A stretch of DNA of 64,000 bases from Paenibacillus antarcticus (lineage in GTDB: Bacteria; Bacillota; Bacilli; Paenibacillales; Paenibacillaceae). Shown in pieces: positions 35,812-47,318 of this stretch (its first letter is position 1; every line of letters begins with the position of its first letter). A program made the position numbers and the translations under genes. Below the pieces are notes generated by a model, which ran no database searches, was not told where the DNA came from, and saw nothing but the letters and a program-made list of their open reading frames with translations. Location: NCBI RefSeq assembly GCF_001637225.1, contig NZ_LVJI01000007.1, positions 248,001-312,000 on the forward strand, written 5' to 3'.

Positions 35812-36969
35812 TTACATGAATTGAGCTTGTTGTGCAGGCTGATTCTCGTTCTCATTTTTCTTAACACCTTTGAACTGATGAATGACCGTGTTAATAACCA
35901 GCGCACCAATTCCTACAAGTATCAATCCAAGAAGATATTCCGAAGTTTTACCGCCACCAAAGAGCAAGTTATAGTCCAAATGAACCGTATAGAACATTGG
36001 AGAAATGTGGCTAACAGCCTTGAAGAATCCCGGCATCATCTCTTGTGGTAGCACAGATCCGTTGGAAATGGTCTGAGTAAGTAGTAAGGGTAGATTCAGA
36101 ATCATGCCGGATTGACCGAACAGCATGCAGAATACACTTGTAAATTCAATAGCAACGAACAACTCTAGCGCATGTACAAGCCACATTTTCACAAACACTT
36201 CTGCACCATATCCGTGTATAGCGAAATACAAAGACAAGCCCACAAGTGGAGCAATTAATGCCAATAAACCATTGACTCCTTGCAAAGCGAAGAATGCCTT
36301 CCATTTGCCCATCTTACCTTTAAGTTGATTCAAAGCACCAATACTCATCATGGAATAAATCATCGCACCGACATATGCGGCCATCGTCAGAAACATCGGA
36401 GCCATTTGATTATGCATGCCAACAGGTTGAGGGTTGGTTATAATCACATTCGGAGATAATTTGGTCATTACCCCTTCTACCATCTGCTGAGATTGAGCCT
36501 CAGGCACCTTCAAATTCTGAAGAATACCCTCAAAACTTTGTGTCTGTAACTGCGTGCCTATGTTGCTAGTGATTTGGGAGACAACAGAATCCATCGTACT
36601 GTTAATAGTTGCCGGATTAGATTGATTCGTAAAGAAGTCTAGTTTAACTTGTTCTCCCTGTTGGGATAACAATTGAGTGAAATTTTGCGGAATATGCATA
36701 ATCAAATGAATATCGCGATCTTCAAGCTCTTTCTTCGCTTGTTCTAATGAAGTATCCGTTATGATATTAAAAGGCAATTGCTCTTTCAATTGTTTGACAA
36801 ATTGTACCCCGGACTGTTGATCATCGTTGACGATTGCAACAGAAAGATTAGGTATATTTTTAGGAATTGCACTGTAACCTGACATGAAAATTCCAATCAT
36901 AATAATTTGATAAAAAACCATCATGAAAATACCGCTAGTGATACCCTTGTTCTTTAAAAATGCCTTCAT
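35812..36969 (-). CDS. YhgE/Pip-type ABC-2-like membrane protein
   Basis: One N-terminal membrane helix (about 10-30) is followed by a large extracytoplasmic domain (about 35-200; SVAIVNDDQQSGVQFVKQL is typical of the YhgE/Pip and ABC-2 group). About five further membrane helices lie near the C terminus. Such proteins act in export or as phage and lipid-related membrane factors; no ATPase partner is adjacent. ATG 36969 follows GGAGTGGAG by a short spacer and is preferred over ATG 36987. It is the first gene of an operon with PadR. Confidence 0.85.
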   Translation of the reverse strand: MKAFLKNKGITSGIFMMVFYQIIMIGIFMSGYSAIPKNIPNLSVAIVNDDQQSGVQFVKQLKEQLPFNIITDTSLEQAKKELEDRDIHLIMHIPQNFTQLLSQQGEQVKLDFFTNQSNPATINSTMDSVVSQITSNIGTQLQTQSFEGILQNLKVPEAQSQQMVEGVMTKLSPNVIITNPQPVGMHNQMAPMFLTMAAYVGAMIYSMMSIGALNQLKGKMGKWKAFFALQGVNGLLALIAPLVGLSLYFAIHGYGAEVFVKMWLVHALELFVAIEFTSVFCMLFGQSGMILNLPLLLTQTISNGSVLPQEMMPGFFKAVSHISPMFYTVHLDYNLLFGGGKTSEYLLGLILVGIGALVINTVIHQFKGVKKNENENQPAQQAQFM

Positions 36970-37002
36970 AACTCCACTCCATCTCATCTACTTTGTTTAA
37001 TG

Positions 37003-37018
37003 TACTCTAATTAGAGTA
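37003..37018. promoter_or_regulatory. 16-bp perfect palindrome, probable PadR operator
   Basis: TACTCTAATTAGAGTA is an exact dyad about 35 bases before the YhgE-like start, where the promoter should be. It fits autoregulation by the PadR protein encoded second in the operon. Confidence 0.65.
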
Positions 37019-37312
37019 ATTTAATCAGTGGTTAATGTCAATAAAAAACACAGTAGCTATTGTTTTACCAGTACCTACCGCATCCTTAATTAACCATCTT
37101 TTTCCTTGCACCGAACCATGCAAAGAAGTGGACTATCTAAAGAAGAAATGGCCAGAATGACACTCAATTTCTTTGATTGTTAAGTAAAATACCCTTTAAG
37201 CTCTATTTACAAAGCTCCATTATGATGTAGCTTTATTTTCTCAAAATCAATTTGCCCGAGCCCTCTAACCTTTAAAGCCAATAACAACGCTGAAAGTAAT
37301 TATGTTACCACA
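37019..37312. other. Intergenic region without a recognisable gene
   Basis: This contains about 290 bases. The only frame of note is a 21-codon one at 37118-37183 without a ribosome site. Nothing structured is seen until the terminator at 37313. Confidence 0.4.
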
Positions 37313-37355
37313 TAAAAAATAAGCTCCCCACCGACATGAACTTCGAGGGGAGCTT
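37313..37355 (-). terminator. Terminator of the metallophosphoesterase gene
   Basis: The arms AAGCTCCCC (37321-37329) and GGGGAGCTT (37347-37355) pair, and the A-run at 37313-37318 gives a minus-strand T-tract. Confidence 0.8.
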
Positions 37356-37368
37356 ATCGCTCAATTGC

Positions 37369-40938
<3,570 letters not shown>

Positions 40939-41154
40939 AAATACCACCCCATCAACAAATTATGTACACCTCATTGTATCGAAGATTTGTTATAGCTAAT
41001 TCATTAGTATGTGTTTGGATTGTTAAAATCAAACCCTCGGTGAAGACTTATCCTCTGTTATACGAAGATTTAGTCAGTAAATGAATCAAGAGCTACTACA
41101 CTCTATCGTAAACAAGACCATAAGCTTTTTTAAACCTACCCAGAGACAGAAGTA

Positions 41155-41181
41155 AGAGCGTTACCTAGAAGGTAACGCTCT
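41155..41181. terminator. Terminator of the MFS efflux gene
   Basis: The exact 11-bp arms 41155-41165 and 41171-41181 flank a 5-base loop about 45 bases after the stop codon. Confidence 0.7.
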
Positions 41182-41225
41182 ACACTTTAAATACATTTTA
41201 AACGGCAACGCCAAGTGCCTTCTTA

Positions 41226-42737
41226 TTATGTTTCACTAACTGTTTTTCGGTTCAGGTTCATTCTATTTGATGTTGTGGTCTCTGCAACTTCTTCGACTTG
41301 CCCCACACGTTTAATGAAGAATGAAAGCAACAGACCAATAACTCCGATTCCAATAATGACAAGATATGCATCATTAATACCTTGAATAGATGCCTCCATT
41401 AATATATGTTCCTTCGTCAAATTCCCAGATCCGCCTGCGGCGGCCATATCCTGAACATGGAACTTGGTACGATTGGCCATAACCGTAACAAGCAGAGAGG
41501 TACCTATCGCACCTGCAACCTGTTTGATGGTATTGGAGATAGCCGTACCATGTGCATTCAGTCTAGCTGGTAGTTGGTTTAGTCCCGCCGTAGTAATCGG
41601 CATTAGGAACATGGCCATCCCGAAGCGTCGTCCAGTGGACATTAGAACTAAATACGTATAACTGGTCGAATCGCTCAGATTAACAAACCCGATAGTTGTC
41701 ACGATCGTAATTGCCATTCCGATGATAGCCAACCACTTCGCTCCATACCGATCGAACAATCTTCCTGTCACTGGCATCATTAATCCCATTAGGAGTGCGC
41801 CAGGTAGCATCAGCAGTCCAGACTCCATAGCCGTGTATCCACGTGCACTCTGCAAATATAGTGGAAGCAGCATCATATCTGCATACATGACCATGGTTAC
41901 AGCAATATTAATAACGGTAGTCAGGGAGAACATGCTATATTTGAACGCCCTAAGATCAAGAAGCGGGCTGTTCGATACTAGCTGTCTCCATGTAAATAGA
42001 ATCAGGGAAATCACACCTGTAACAATAGATACTACCACTTCCGCGCTTGACCAACCTTTACTTCCTGCACTACTGAAGCCGTAAAGAACGGTACCAAATC
42101 CGATTGTTGATAACACTATACTTAGAATATCAATTTTAGGATAAGTTCGTTCAGCTACATTTTTTAGAAAAATAAAGGCAACCGCAATAACGATTACGAC
42201 AATCGGAATCATTCCATAAAACATCGTACGCCAGGAAAAATGCTCTATGACATAACCGGCGATTGTAGGCCCGATTGCAGGAGCAAATATAATAGCGAAA
42301 CCAACCATCCCCATAGCCGCTCCCCGCTTATTAGGAGGGAATACGGTCAGAATGACATTCATTAGCAGTGGCATGATAATACCTGCCCCAGCAGCTTGAA
42401 TTAGGCGTCCAGCTAGCAATACATCGAAGTTAGATGCTACTGCTGAAACAATTGTTCCCCCTAGAAAAATAAACATAGAGGCCTGAAATAGCTCCCGGGT
42501 CGTAAATCGTTGCATTAGAAATGCAGTGATTGGAATAAGGACGCCGTTAACCAACATGTATCCGGTTGTTAACCATTGAGCCGTAGACGCTTCAATGTTA
42601 AAGTCAACCATCAGCTCAGGCAGCGCGACGCTCATGATCGTCTGATTCAAAACAGCGATGAATGCCCCCAGAATCATGACAAACAACAAGGGACCTTTCT
42701 TAATGGAGCTGCTGTCAAAAGCTAAATTATTACTCAT
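41226..42737 (-). CDS. DHA2-family multidrug efflux MFS transporter (14-TMS type)
   Basis: This protein has about 503 residues with fourteen predicted membrane segments. Motifs of the drug:H+ antiporter-2 group are visible: LNQTIMSVALPEL (motif D1) near residue 24, WLTTGYMLVNGVLIPITAFL, GRLIQAAGAGIIMPL, and antiporter motif C-like GFAIIFAPAIGPTIAGYV. It is closest in look to LmrB/Mdr-type pumps. ATG 42737 or 42740 follows AAGGGATT. It diverges from a TetR gene, with a 26-bp near-palindrome in between, so it is probably repressed by that TetR until drug binding. Confidence 0.92.
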   Translation of the reverse strand: MSNNLAFDSSSIKKGPLLFVMILGAFIAVLNQTIMSVALPELMVDFNIEASTAQWLTTGYMLVNGVLIPITAFLMQRFTTRELFQASMFIFLGGTIVSAVASNFDVLLAGRLIQAAGAGIIMPLLMNVILTVFPPNKRGAAMGMVGFAIIFAPAIGPTIAGYVIEHFSWRTMFYGMIPIVVIVIAVAFIFLKNVAERTYPKIDILSIVLSTIGFGTVLYGFSSAGSKGWSSAEVVVSIVTGVISLILFTWRQLVSNSPLLDLRAFKYSMFSLTTVINIAVTMVMYADMMLLPLYLQSARGYTAMESGLLMLPGALLMGLMMPVTGRLFDRYGAKWLAIIGMAITIVTTIGFVNLSDSTSYTYLVLMSTGRRFGMAMFLMPITTAGLNQLPARLNAHGTAISNTIKQVAGAIGTSLLVTVMANRTKFHVQDMAAAGGSGNLTKEHILMEASIQGINDAYLVIIGIGVIGLLLSFFIKRVGQVEEVAETTTSNRMNLNRKTVSET

Positions 42738-42806
42738 CATGCTCAATCCCTTCAATTTTTCTGTGAACCTAATAGACACACTGTAGTATAATAAGCTCAA
42801 TGTAAA

Positions 42807-42832
42807 AAATTATAGTGAATTCATTATAATTT
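42807..42832. promoter_or_regulatory. 26-bp near-perfect palindrome, probable TetR operator
   Basis: AAATTATA-R-TGAATTCA-Y-TATAATTT is centred at 42819/42820, with one mismatched pair, 70 bases before the MFS start. It lies in the divergent promoter region of the pump and its TetR. Confidence 0.75.
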
Positions 42833-42964
42833 CACAAACAACAGATTTCCGGAAAATGTATATTAGTTTACAACTTAGCAGAATCTGTCGTCCATTCGGA
42901 AAATAAACTACATAATAGGTTGTAAGTGTCGTCTAGAGCATTTAAAGAAGGGAAATGAGAGCTC

Positions 42965-43576
42965 ATGTCAACAACTTCACCACGTACCGATCCCCGAGTA
43001 CTTCGCACACGCCAATTGATCCGTGATGCATTTATTGATTTACTGGAGGAGATTCAGCTTGAGAAAATCACAGTGAATCGTATTACGGAACGCGCTACCA
43101 TCAATCGTGTTACCTTCTATCTTCATTACCGTGATATTCCGGAAATGATTGAGAAGTTAGCCGATGATATGATTGGGGAAATTCATGCTATCGTAGTTGG
43201 TATTCAGAATCAGTCTCGTTCCATAGATATGGATTGGTCTATATTGGTCAAAATGCTTGAGCATATCGCCGATAATTCAAAATTTTATAAGGTGATGCTT
43301 GCTTCACAGCGCATACCTGTCTTCAATGATCGGCTTATGAAATTGTTCGTCGACCTTATTACTAGCAGAAGCGAGAACCAAACCGATTTCCCATCTACCT
43401 TGCCTATGGCAGTTCCGAAAGATATTGCAATCTGGTATGGTTCCTCCGCTTTTATCGGTACAATTGTCTGCTGGCTTCGCGAAGATATGCCCTACACACC
43501 ACTTTTTCTCGCCAAGCAGCTTTCTCTATTGTTCCATATACAGCAAGATACCAACCTGCTCATAGACCCGGAATAA
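42965..43576 (+). CDS. TetR-family regulator of the divergent efflux pump
   Basis: The HTH is at residues about 13-60 (RTRQLIRDAFIDLLEEIQLEKITVNRITERATINRVTFYLHYRDIPEM), with the VTFYLHY recognition helix. The C-terminal ligand domain is about 140 residues. GAAGGGAAATGAGAGCTC provides the ribosome site. The partner is the divergent DHA2 pump; the palindrome at 42807-42832 is the presumed binding site. A terminator-like hairpin follows about 15 bases after the stop. Confidence 0.9.
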   Translation: MSTTSPRTDPRVLRTRQLIRDAFIDLLEEIQLEKITVNRITERATINRVTFYLHYRDIPEMIEKLADDMIGEIHAIVVGIQNQSRSIDMDWSILVKMLEHIADNSKFYKVMLASQRIPVFNDRLMKLFVDLITSRSENQTDFPSTLPMAVPKDIAIWYGSSAFIGTIVCWLREDMPYTPLFLAKQLSLLFHIQQDTNLLIDPE

Positions 43577-43587
43577 CCTCATTAAAA

Positions 43588-43624
43588 AAATCCCTCAGAC
43601 GATATCGTCGACTGAGAGCTTTTT
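43588..43624 (+). terminator. Terminator after the TetR gene
   Basis: CTCAG and CTGAG arms enclose the ACGATATCGT dyad and are followed by GAGCTTTTTA. Confidence 0.6.
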
Positions 43625-43730
43625 ATGTTAAGTTCTTATTTCAATATAGAGGTTTGTTTCGTTAAATGACGTAAGTTTAGCATTGGGCTGAAGCACATAA
43701 TTTGTTCGATTAGTCGGACTTGTATCTATT

Positions 43731-43759
43731 TTGAATATTTATTTATATTCTGCTATAAT
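43731..43759 (+). promoter_or_regulatory. Vegetative promoter of the riboswitch-nucleoside transporter unit
   Basis: TTGAAT (43731-43736) and a perfect TATAAT (43754-43759) are separated by 17 bases, and the aptamer begins about 38 bases downstream. Confidence 0.85.
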
Positions 43760-43796
43760 TCAAATTCAACCACACATTAAAAATGAATAACTTTCT

Positions 43797-43862
43797 CTCA
43801 TATAATCGCAGGGATATGGCCTGCAAGTTTCTACCGAACCCCATAAAGGCTTCGACTATGAG
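43797..43862 (+). ncRNA. Purine riboswitch aptamer, guanine-type
   Basis: P1 is CTCATA (43797-43802) with TATGAG (43857-43862). The core contains ATAATCGCAGG, the loop segment GATATGG, CCTGCAAGTTTCTACC, the second loop CCATAAA, and GGCTTCGAC. The specificity base (C74 in xpt numbering) is C at 43856 in GACTATG, which indicates guanine/hypoxanthine rather than adenine. A terminator follows at 43925-43976, so ligand binding should stop transcription of the transporter gene. Confidence 0.93.
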
Positions 43863-43924
43863 TAACGATATATTGGTGTTTCTTACTCCTATGTGCGATT
43901 ATTAGGCGTTTGATTTTATTTGGG

Positions 43925-43976
43925 CCCCAGGAAATATTGTTCACTCAATGAAGTGAATCATACTTTCTGGGGTTTT
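43925..43976 (+). terminator. Riboswitch expression-platform terminator
   Basis: CCCCAGGAAA pairs with TTTCTGGGG, with an internal TTCACT/AGTGAA stem, then TTTTCTATTT. Confidence 0.8.
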
Positions 43977-44098
43977 CTATTTGGTTATATTGATATAGTT
44001 TGGTAAAACTAAATATCGATGGCTAATGGAATCAAATGGAGAGAGTCATTTTTAATGTCGTTCATACACCCTAGAAAATTCAGAAGGAGCACAGCCCA

Positions 44099-45298
44099 AT
44101 GTATTTTATGATTAATGTTCTTGGAATTATTATTTTGTTAGGCGGTAGTTATCTATTATCGTTCAATAAAAAGCAAGTAGCCGTAAAGCCAATCATGATC
44201 TTGCTTGTCTTGCAATTAGTCACAACTTGGTTTATGTTATCGACTAATATTGGCGCAAACGTGATTACATGGATATCCGATTTCTTCTTATGGTTGATCA
44301 ATAGTTCGATGTCCGGCGTGAATTTCGTATTTGGAGAGTTCGCACCTCTAGATGGTTCTACCTACACGTTCTTTATGAATGTATTAATGCCGATTATATT
44401 TGTAGTGGTATTCTTTGATATATTAACGTACTTTGGCATTTTACCAGTCCTTATAAACGCGATTGGATGGGTATTTTCTAAAATCACAAAAACGCCTCGT
44501 TTTGAGAGTTTTTATGCCATACAAGTTATGTTCTTAGGTAATAATGAGGCACTGGCGGTAACACGTGATCAATTGAATAAAATGGATAACAAGCGGCTCT
44601 TAACGGTTGCGATGATTAGTATGTCTTGTGTTAGTGCAGGGATGCTAGGTGGATATTTACAACTATTGGACGCCAAATATGTGTTGACGGCTATTCCTTT
44701 GAATGCCATTGGTGCATTGATTATCACCTCTTTAATTAATCCATATCACGTTACAAAAGAAGAGGACATTGTGTATTCTCCAACTAAATCGGAAAAGGGA
44801 AATTTCTTTGATATGATTTCAAAAAGTATGATGACAGGCGGTAAACTGGCATTAATTATTGCCGTTATGCTGATTGGATTCGTATCCCTAATTACTGCGA
44901 CCAACACTTTCTTAGGATTGTTTAATGATCACCTGACGCTTGAAAATATTTTTGGGGTTGTTTTTTCACCAGTCAGCTTTTTAATGGGTGTGGACTTTAC
45001 TCAAATCTTCACAGTCGGTCAATTAATGGGTGTGAAAATTGTATTAAATGAGTTCGTTGCCATGACGAATTTAAGCGAAATTCTTTCAAGCTTAAATCCG
45101 CATACCGAAGCTGTTACTACTACTTTCTTAGTTTCCTTCTGTAACTTCACAACAATTGGGATTATACTAGGGAGTATGCAAGCATTATTTGGAGATGAGA
45201 AATCTAAATTCATTGCAAAGTATACATGGTTATTATTGGTGAGTGGTCTTCTTGTTTCTACTTTAACCGCAATGGTTGTAGGGTTATTCGTTTGGTAA
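44099..45298 (+). CDS. nupG: NupG/NupC-type concentrative nucleoside transporter
   Basis: This 399-residue polytopic protein belongs to the CNT family: WISDFFLWLINSSMSGVNFVFGEF near the start, MPIIFVVVFFDILTYFGILP, and the core FYAIQVMFLGNNEALAVTR (usual TEAP region as NEAL). The C-terminal part has GVKIVLNEFVAM and SFCNFTTIGIILG. It imports purine nucleosides with a cation. Control by a guanine-type riboswitch directly upstream matches nupG of Bacillus subtilis. GAAGGAG lies ten bases before the ATG. The gene appears to be followed in the same transcript by a cupin gene. Confidence 0.9.
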   Translation: MYFMINVLGIIILLGGSYLLSFNKKQVAVKPIMILLVLQLVTTWFMLSTNIGANVITWISDFFLWLINSSMSGVNFVFGEFAPLDGSTYTFFMNVLMPIIFVVVFFDILTYFGILPVLINAIGWVFSKITKTPRFESFYAIQVMFLGNNEALAVTRDQLNKMDNKRLLTVAMISMSCVSAGMLGGYLQLLDAKYVLTAIPLNAIGALIITSLINPYHVTKEEDIVYSPTKSEKGNFFDMISKSMMTGGKLALIIAVMLIGFVSLITATNTFLGLFNDHLTLENIFGVVFSPVSFLMGVDFTQIFTVGQLMGVKIVLNEFVAMTNLSEILSSLNPHTEAVTTTFLVSFCNFTTIGIILGSMQALFGDEKSKFIAKYTWLLLVSGLLVSTLTAMVVGLFVW

Positions 45299-45340
45299 CT
45301 TTCAAGAAATTATTACACATATAATGGGAGGAATACTGCT

Positions 45341-45862
45341 ATGAAACAACATGATGCACAATATTATGTATCCAAACTTGAACTGGATCCACATCCAGAG
45401 GGTGGATATTATAAAAGAGTATTTGAATCTGAGGAACAAACTTCAGATAAAGAATTAACAGTGGAATTTGAGGGAATGAGAAAGCTTTATACGAGTATCT
45501 ACTTTCTATTAGGATCTAAAGATATCTCTCATTTCCATCGTTTGAAATCCGATGAATTATGGTATTATCACGCCGGAAGTCCTCTAACCGTTCATCTTAT
45601 TGATGAGCATGGTGAATATAAAGAGTATAAATTAGGAACAGACTTGGATAACGGGGAAGTTCCGCAAGTGCGGGTGCCCAAAAATTCTATCTTTGGTTCA
45701 TCTGTTATGGATGAAGATACATTCTCCTTAGTTGGGTGTATGGTTTCTCCTGGATTTGAATTCCGTGACTTTGAGTTATTTACACAGGACGAACTTTTGT
45801 CTCAATATCCTCAATATAAAGATGTAATTATGAAATTAGCCTATGAAGTCATTCCAGTGTAA
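45341..45862 (+). CDS. Cupin protein of the DUF985 family
   Basis: The small beta-barrel cupin begins QYYVSKLELDPHPEGGYYKRVF. The metal-site motif is ISHFHRLKSDELWYYHAGSPLTVHLI, and SLVGCMVSPGFEFRDFEL lies near the end. The family is structurally a sugar-epimerase-like cupin of unassigned activity. GGGAGGAATACTGCT precedes the ATG 42 bases after the nucleoside transporter, so it probably lies in the same riboswitch-controlled transcript. Whether it acts on nucleosides is unknown. Confidence 0.9.
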   Translation: MKQHDAQYYVSKLELDPHPEGGYYKRVFESEEQTSDKELTVEFEGMRKLYTSIYFLLGSKDISHFHRLKSDELWYYHAGSPLTVHLIDEHGEYKEYKLGTDLDNGEVPQVRVPKNSIFGSSVMDEDTFSLVGCMVSPGFEFRDFELFTQDELLSQYPQYKDVIMKLAYEVIPV

Positions 45863-45887
45863 TTTTACTAACTAAACAAATGAGACA

Positions 45888-45942
45888 AATAAAAACACCT
45901 TCTCATCGATTACTTATTAATCAATGAGGAGGTGTTTTTATT
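45888..45942. terminator. Strong 19-bp terminator
   Basis: The arms 45888-45906 and 45924-45942 are near exact, with A- and T-runs on both sides. Confidence 0.85.
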
Positions 45943-46022
45943 TTATTTTATTTTATCTTTGTTCTTGCTTGTTTTTGTCTAGACCGAGCCTCCACCAGGA
46001 GAAGCCCCTAGCAGTACGTTAC

Positions 46023-46535
46023 CTAATGTAAGTTCACGTCAGCGCTGCTTAACTTTTTATCTTGGGAAGCATGTATTTTTACCATCGCAAATCTCGCTAT
46101 CGGTTGAATCACTATACTCTCAGCGATCAGTACAATCAAGAAATTCCTTGGCCAATTCGTTAAGAAGCGAACGAATATTTCAGAACTAAAACCATGTCCA
46201 ACGATATCACCAATAAGCGTCATAGCAAATGACATTCCTAGTACAGTGAATATGATGCGAAATAATATTTTGGCATTAAAACTATCTGTTGGTTCTGTAA
46301 ATTTGGATACCAATTTTTCTGCAATACGACCAATTAGAACTGGCTCTATAATCATGACGATAATCCACATGATCGGTACTGTCTTAAGTATCATTAAGGC
46401 AACATCTACATTAAATTCCCCGACAGCCAGAATGATATTTAATGAAGTCATAAACAGCACTGTCAGTGTACAAATGATTGCACCGTACAATGCGCCCTCC
46501 TTGCCGTTCCTTGGTAATCTTGTTTCTTGATCCAT
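46023..46535 (-). CDS. DUF2798-type membrane protein
   Basis: About four membrane segments form two similar halves, each with GA(L/I)Y..-type entry, a short loop and a Pro-containing helix (TLTVLFMTSLNIIL, then TVLGMSFAMTLIGDIVG; NWPRNFLIVLIAESIVIQPIAR). This internal duplication is typical of DUF2798 proteins, whose function is unknown. ATG 46535 is chosen because GGAAAGGAAG lies eight bases upstream. The TetR gene starts 34 bases further upstream on the same strand, so the pair is an operon and this protein is the likely target. Confidence 0.85.
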   Translation of the reverse strand: MDQETRLPRNGKEGALYGAIICTLTVLFMTSLNIILAVGEFNVDVALMILKTVPIMWIIVMIIEPVLIGRIAEKLVSKFTEPTDSFNAKILFRIIFTVLGMSFAMTLIGDIVGHGFSSEIFVRFLTNWPRNFLIVLIAESIVIQPIARFAMVKIHASQDKKLSSADVNLH

Positions 46536-46568
46536 TCTATTCTTCCTTTCCAATATATAATTTTGGCA

Positions 46569-47129
46569 TTAAATATCCTTCAATAATTTCGGTAAGAGCT
46601 TAGCAATCGTCTTTAAGGGATCGGATGATTGTTGTGTTAAACAAAGCATCATCGCACCCTCAATCGAAGCTGTCATCAACAAGGCGATAGCGGAAGCTGA
46701 TTCGTTCGATAAGCCATCAGTTACAAGTTTAGCACTGTAAATCTGCTGAATATTCTCATAAAGCGCACTACATGCATGACGTACAGGTTCACTCACCGTA
46801 GCCATTTCACTGACAATGCTGCTAAATGTATATCCTGTAATGGTACCCTCTGTTTCTAAGTCACGGATTAATTTATCAATTATTGAGAGTAAAGCTTCCT
46901 TAGTTGATAAATGCCTTCTAAAAATGCTCTCAATATCTGTCATGATTACTTCATTTAGAACCTGTAGACAAGCAATTAATAGTTGTTCTTTTCCATTTGG
47001 AAAATGATGATAAAGCGCTCCTTTGGTAACGTTACAAGCTTTTAAGATTTCAGTGAGTCCTACACTTTTGTACCCTTTTTGTTGAAAAAGAATTGTAGCC
47101 TTTTCAATAATTAGCGATTTTGTATCCAC
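46569..47129 (-). CDS. TetR-family regulator (LmrA/YxaF-like)
   Basis: The HTH occupies residues about 6-52: IIEKATILFQQKGYKSVGLTEILKACNVTKGALYHHFPNGKEQLL, with the GALYHHFPNGK helix typical of the LmrA/YxaF subgroup. The C-terminal ligand pocket covers about 80-180. ATG or equivalent at 47129 follows GGGAGGAATC. A palindrome containing ACCGACCGGTCTGT lies about 23 bases upstream and is probably the autoregulatory operator. The downstream gene is a DUF2798 membrane protein. Confidence 0.9.
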   Translation of the reverse strand: MDTKSLIIEKATILFQQKGYKSVGLTEILKACNVTKGALYHHFPNGKEQLLIACLQVLNEVIMTDIESIFRRHLSTKEALLSIIDKLIRDLETEGTITGYTFSSIVSEMATVSEPVRHACSALYENIQQIYSAKLVTDGLSNESASAIALLMTASIEGAMMLCLTQQSSDPLKTIAKLLPKLLKDI

Positions 47130-47151
47130 GTTTGATGATTCCTCCCAACAT

Positions 47152-47165
47152 ACCGACCGGTCTGT
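47152..47165. promoter_or_regulatory. TetR operator ACCGACCGGTCTGT
   Basis: A 14-base near-palindrome centred on CCGG lies just upstream of the TetR gene. The form is close to known GACCGGTC-centred TetR-family operators. Confidence 0.75.
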
Positions 47166-47256
47166 TTGTTATTATAACAAATTTTATTATCATGATGTAA
47201 GTGTTTTTTTATAACTGCGACAATTGGCTTCTGTCTGCTAAACCCATGCACAAAAT

Positions 47257-47300
47257 AAAGGAAGCATAAGCTTGCCAACACGGCAATTTATGCTTCCTTT
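47257..47300. terminator. Terminator of the mqo gene
   Basis: The 13-bp arms 47257-47269 and 47288-47300 hold an inner TTGCC/GGCAA stem, with A/T-rich ends. Confidence 0.8.
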
Positions 47301-47318
47301 AACATGCGGGTTCTTCAA

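Noticed and set aside
37118..37183. A 21-codon frame (MQRSGLSKEEMARMTLNF...)
   Set aside because: No ribosome site, promoter or recognisable relative; most likely chance or an untraceable gene remnant.
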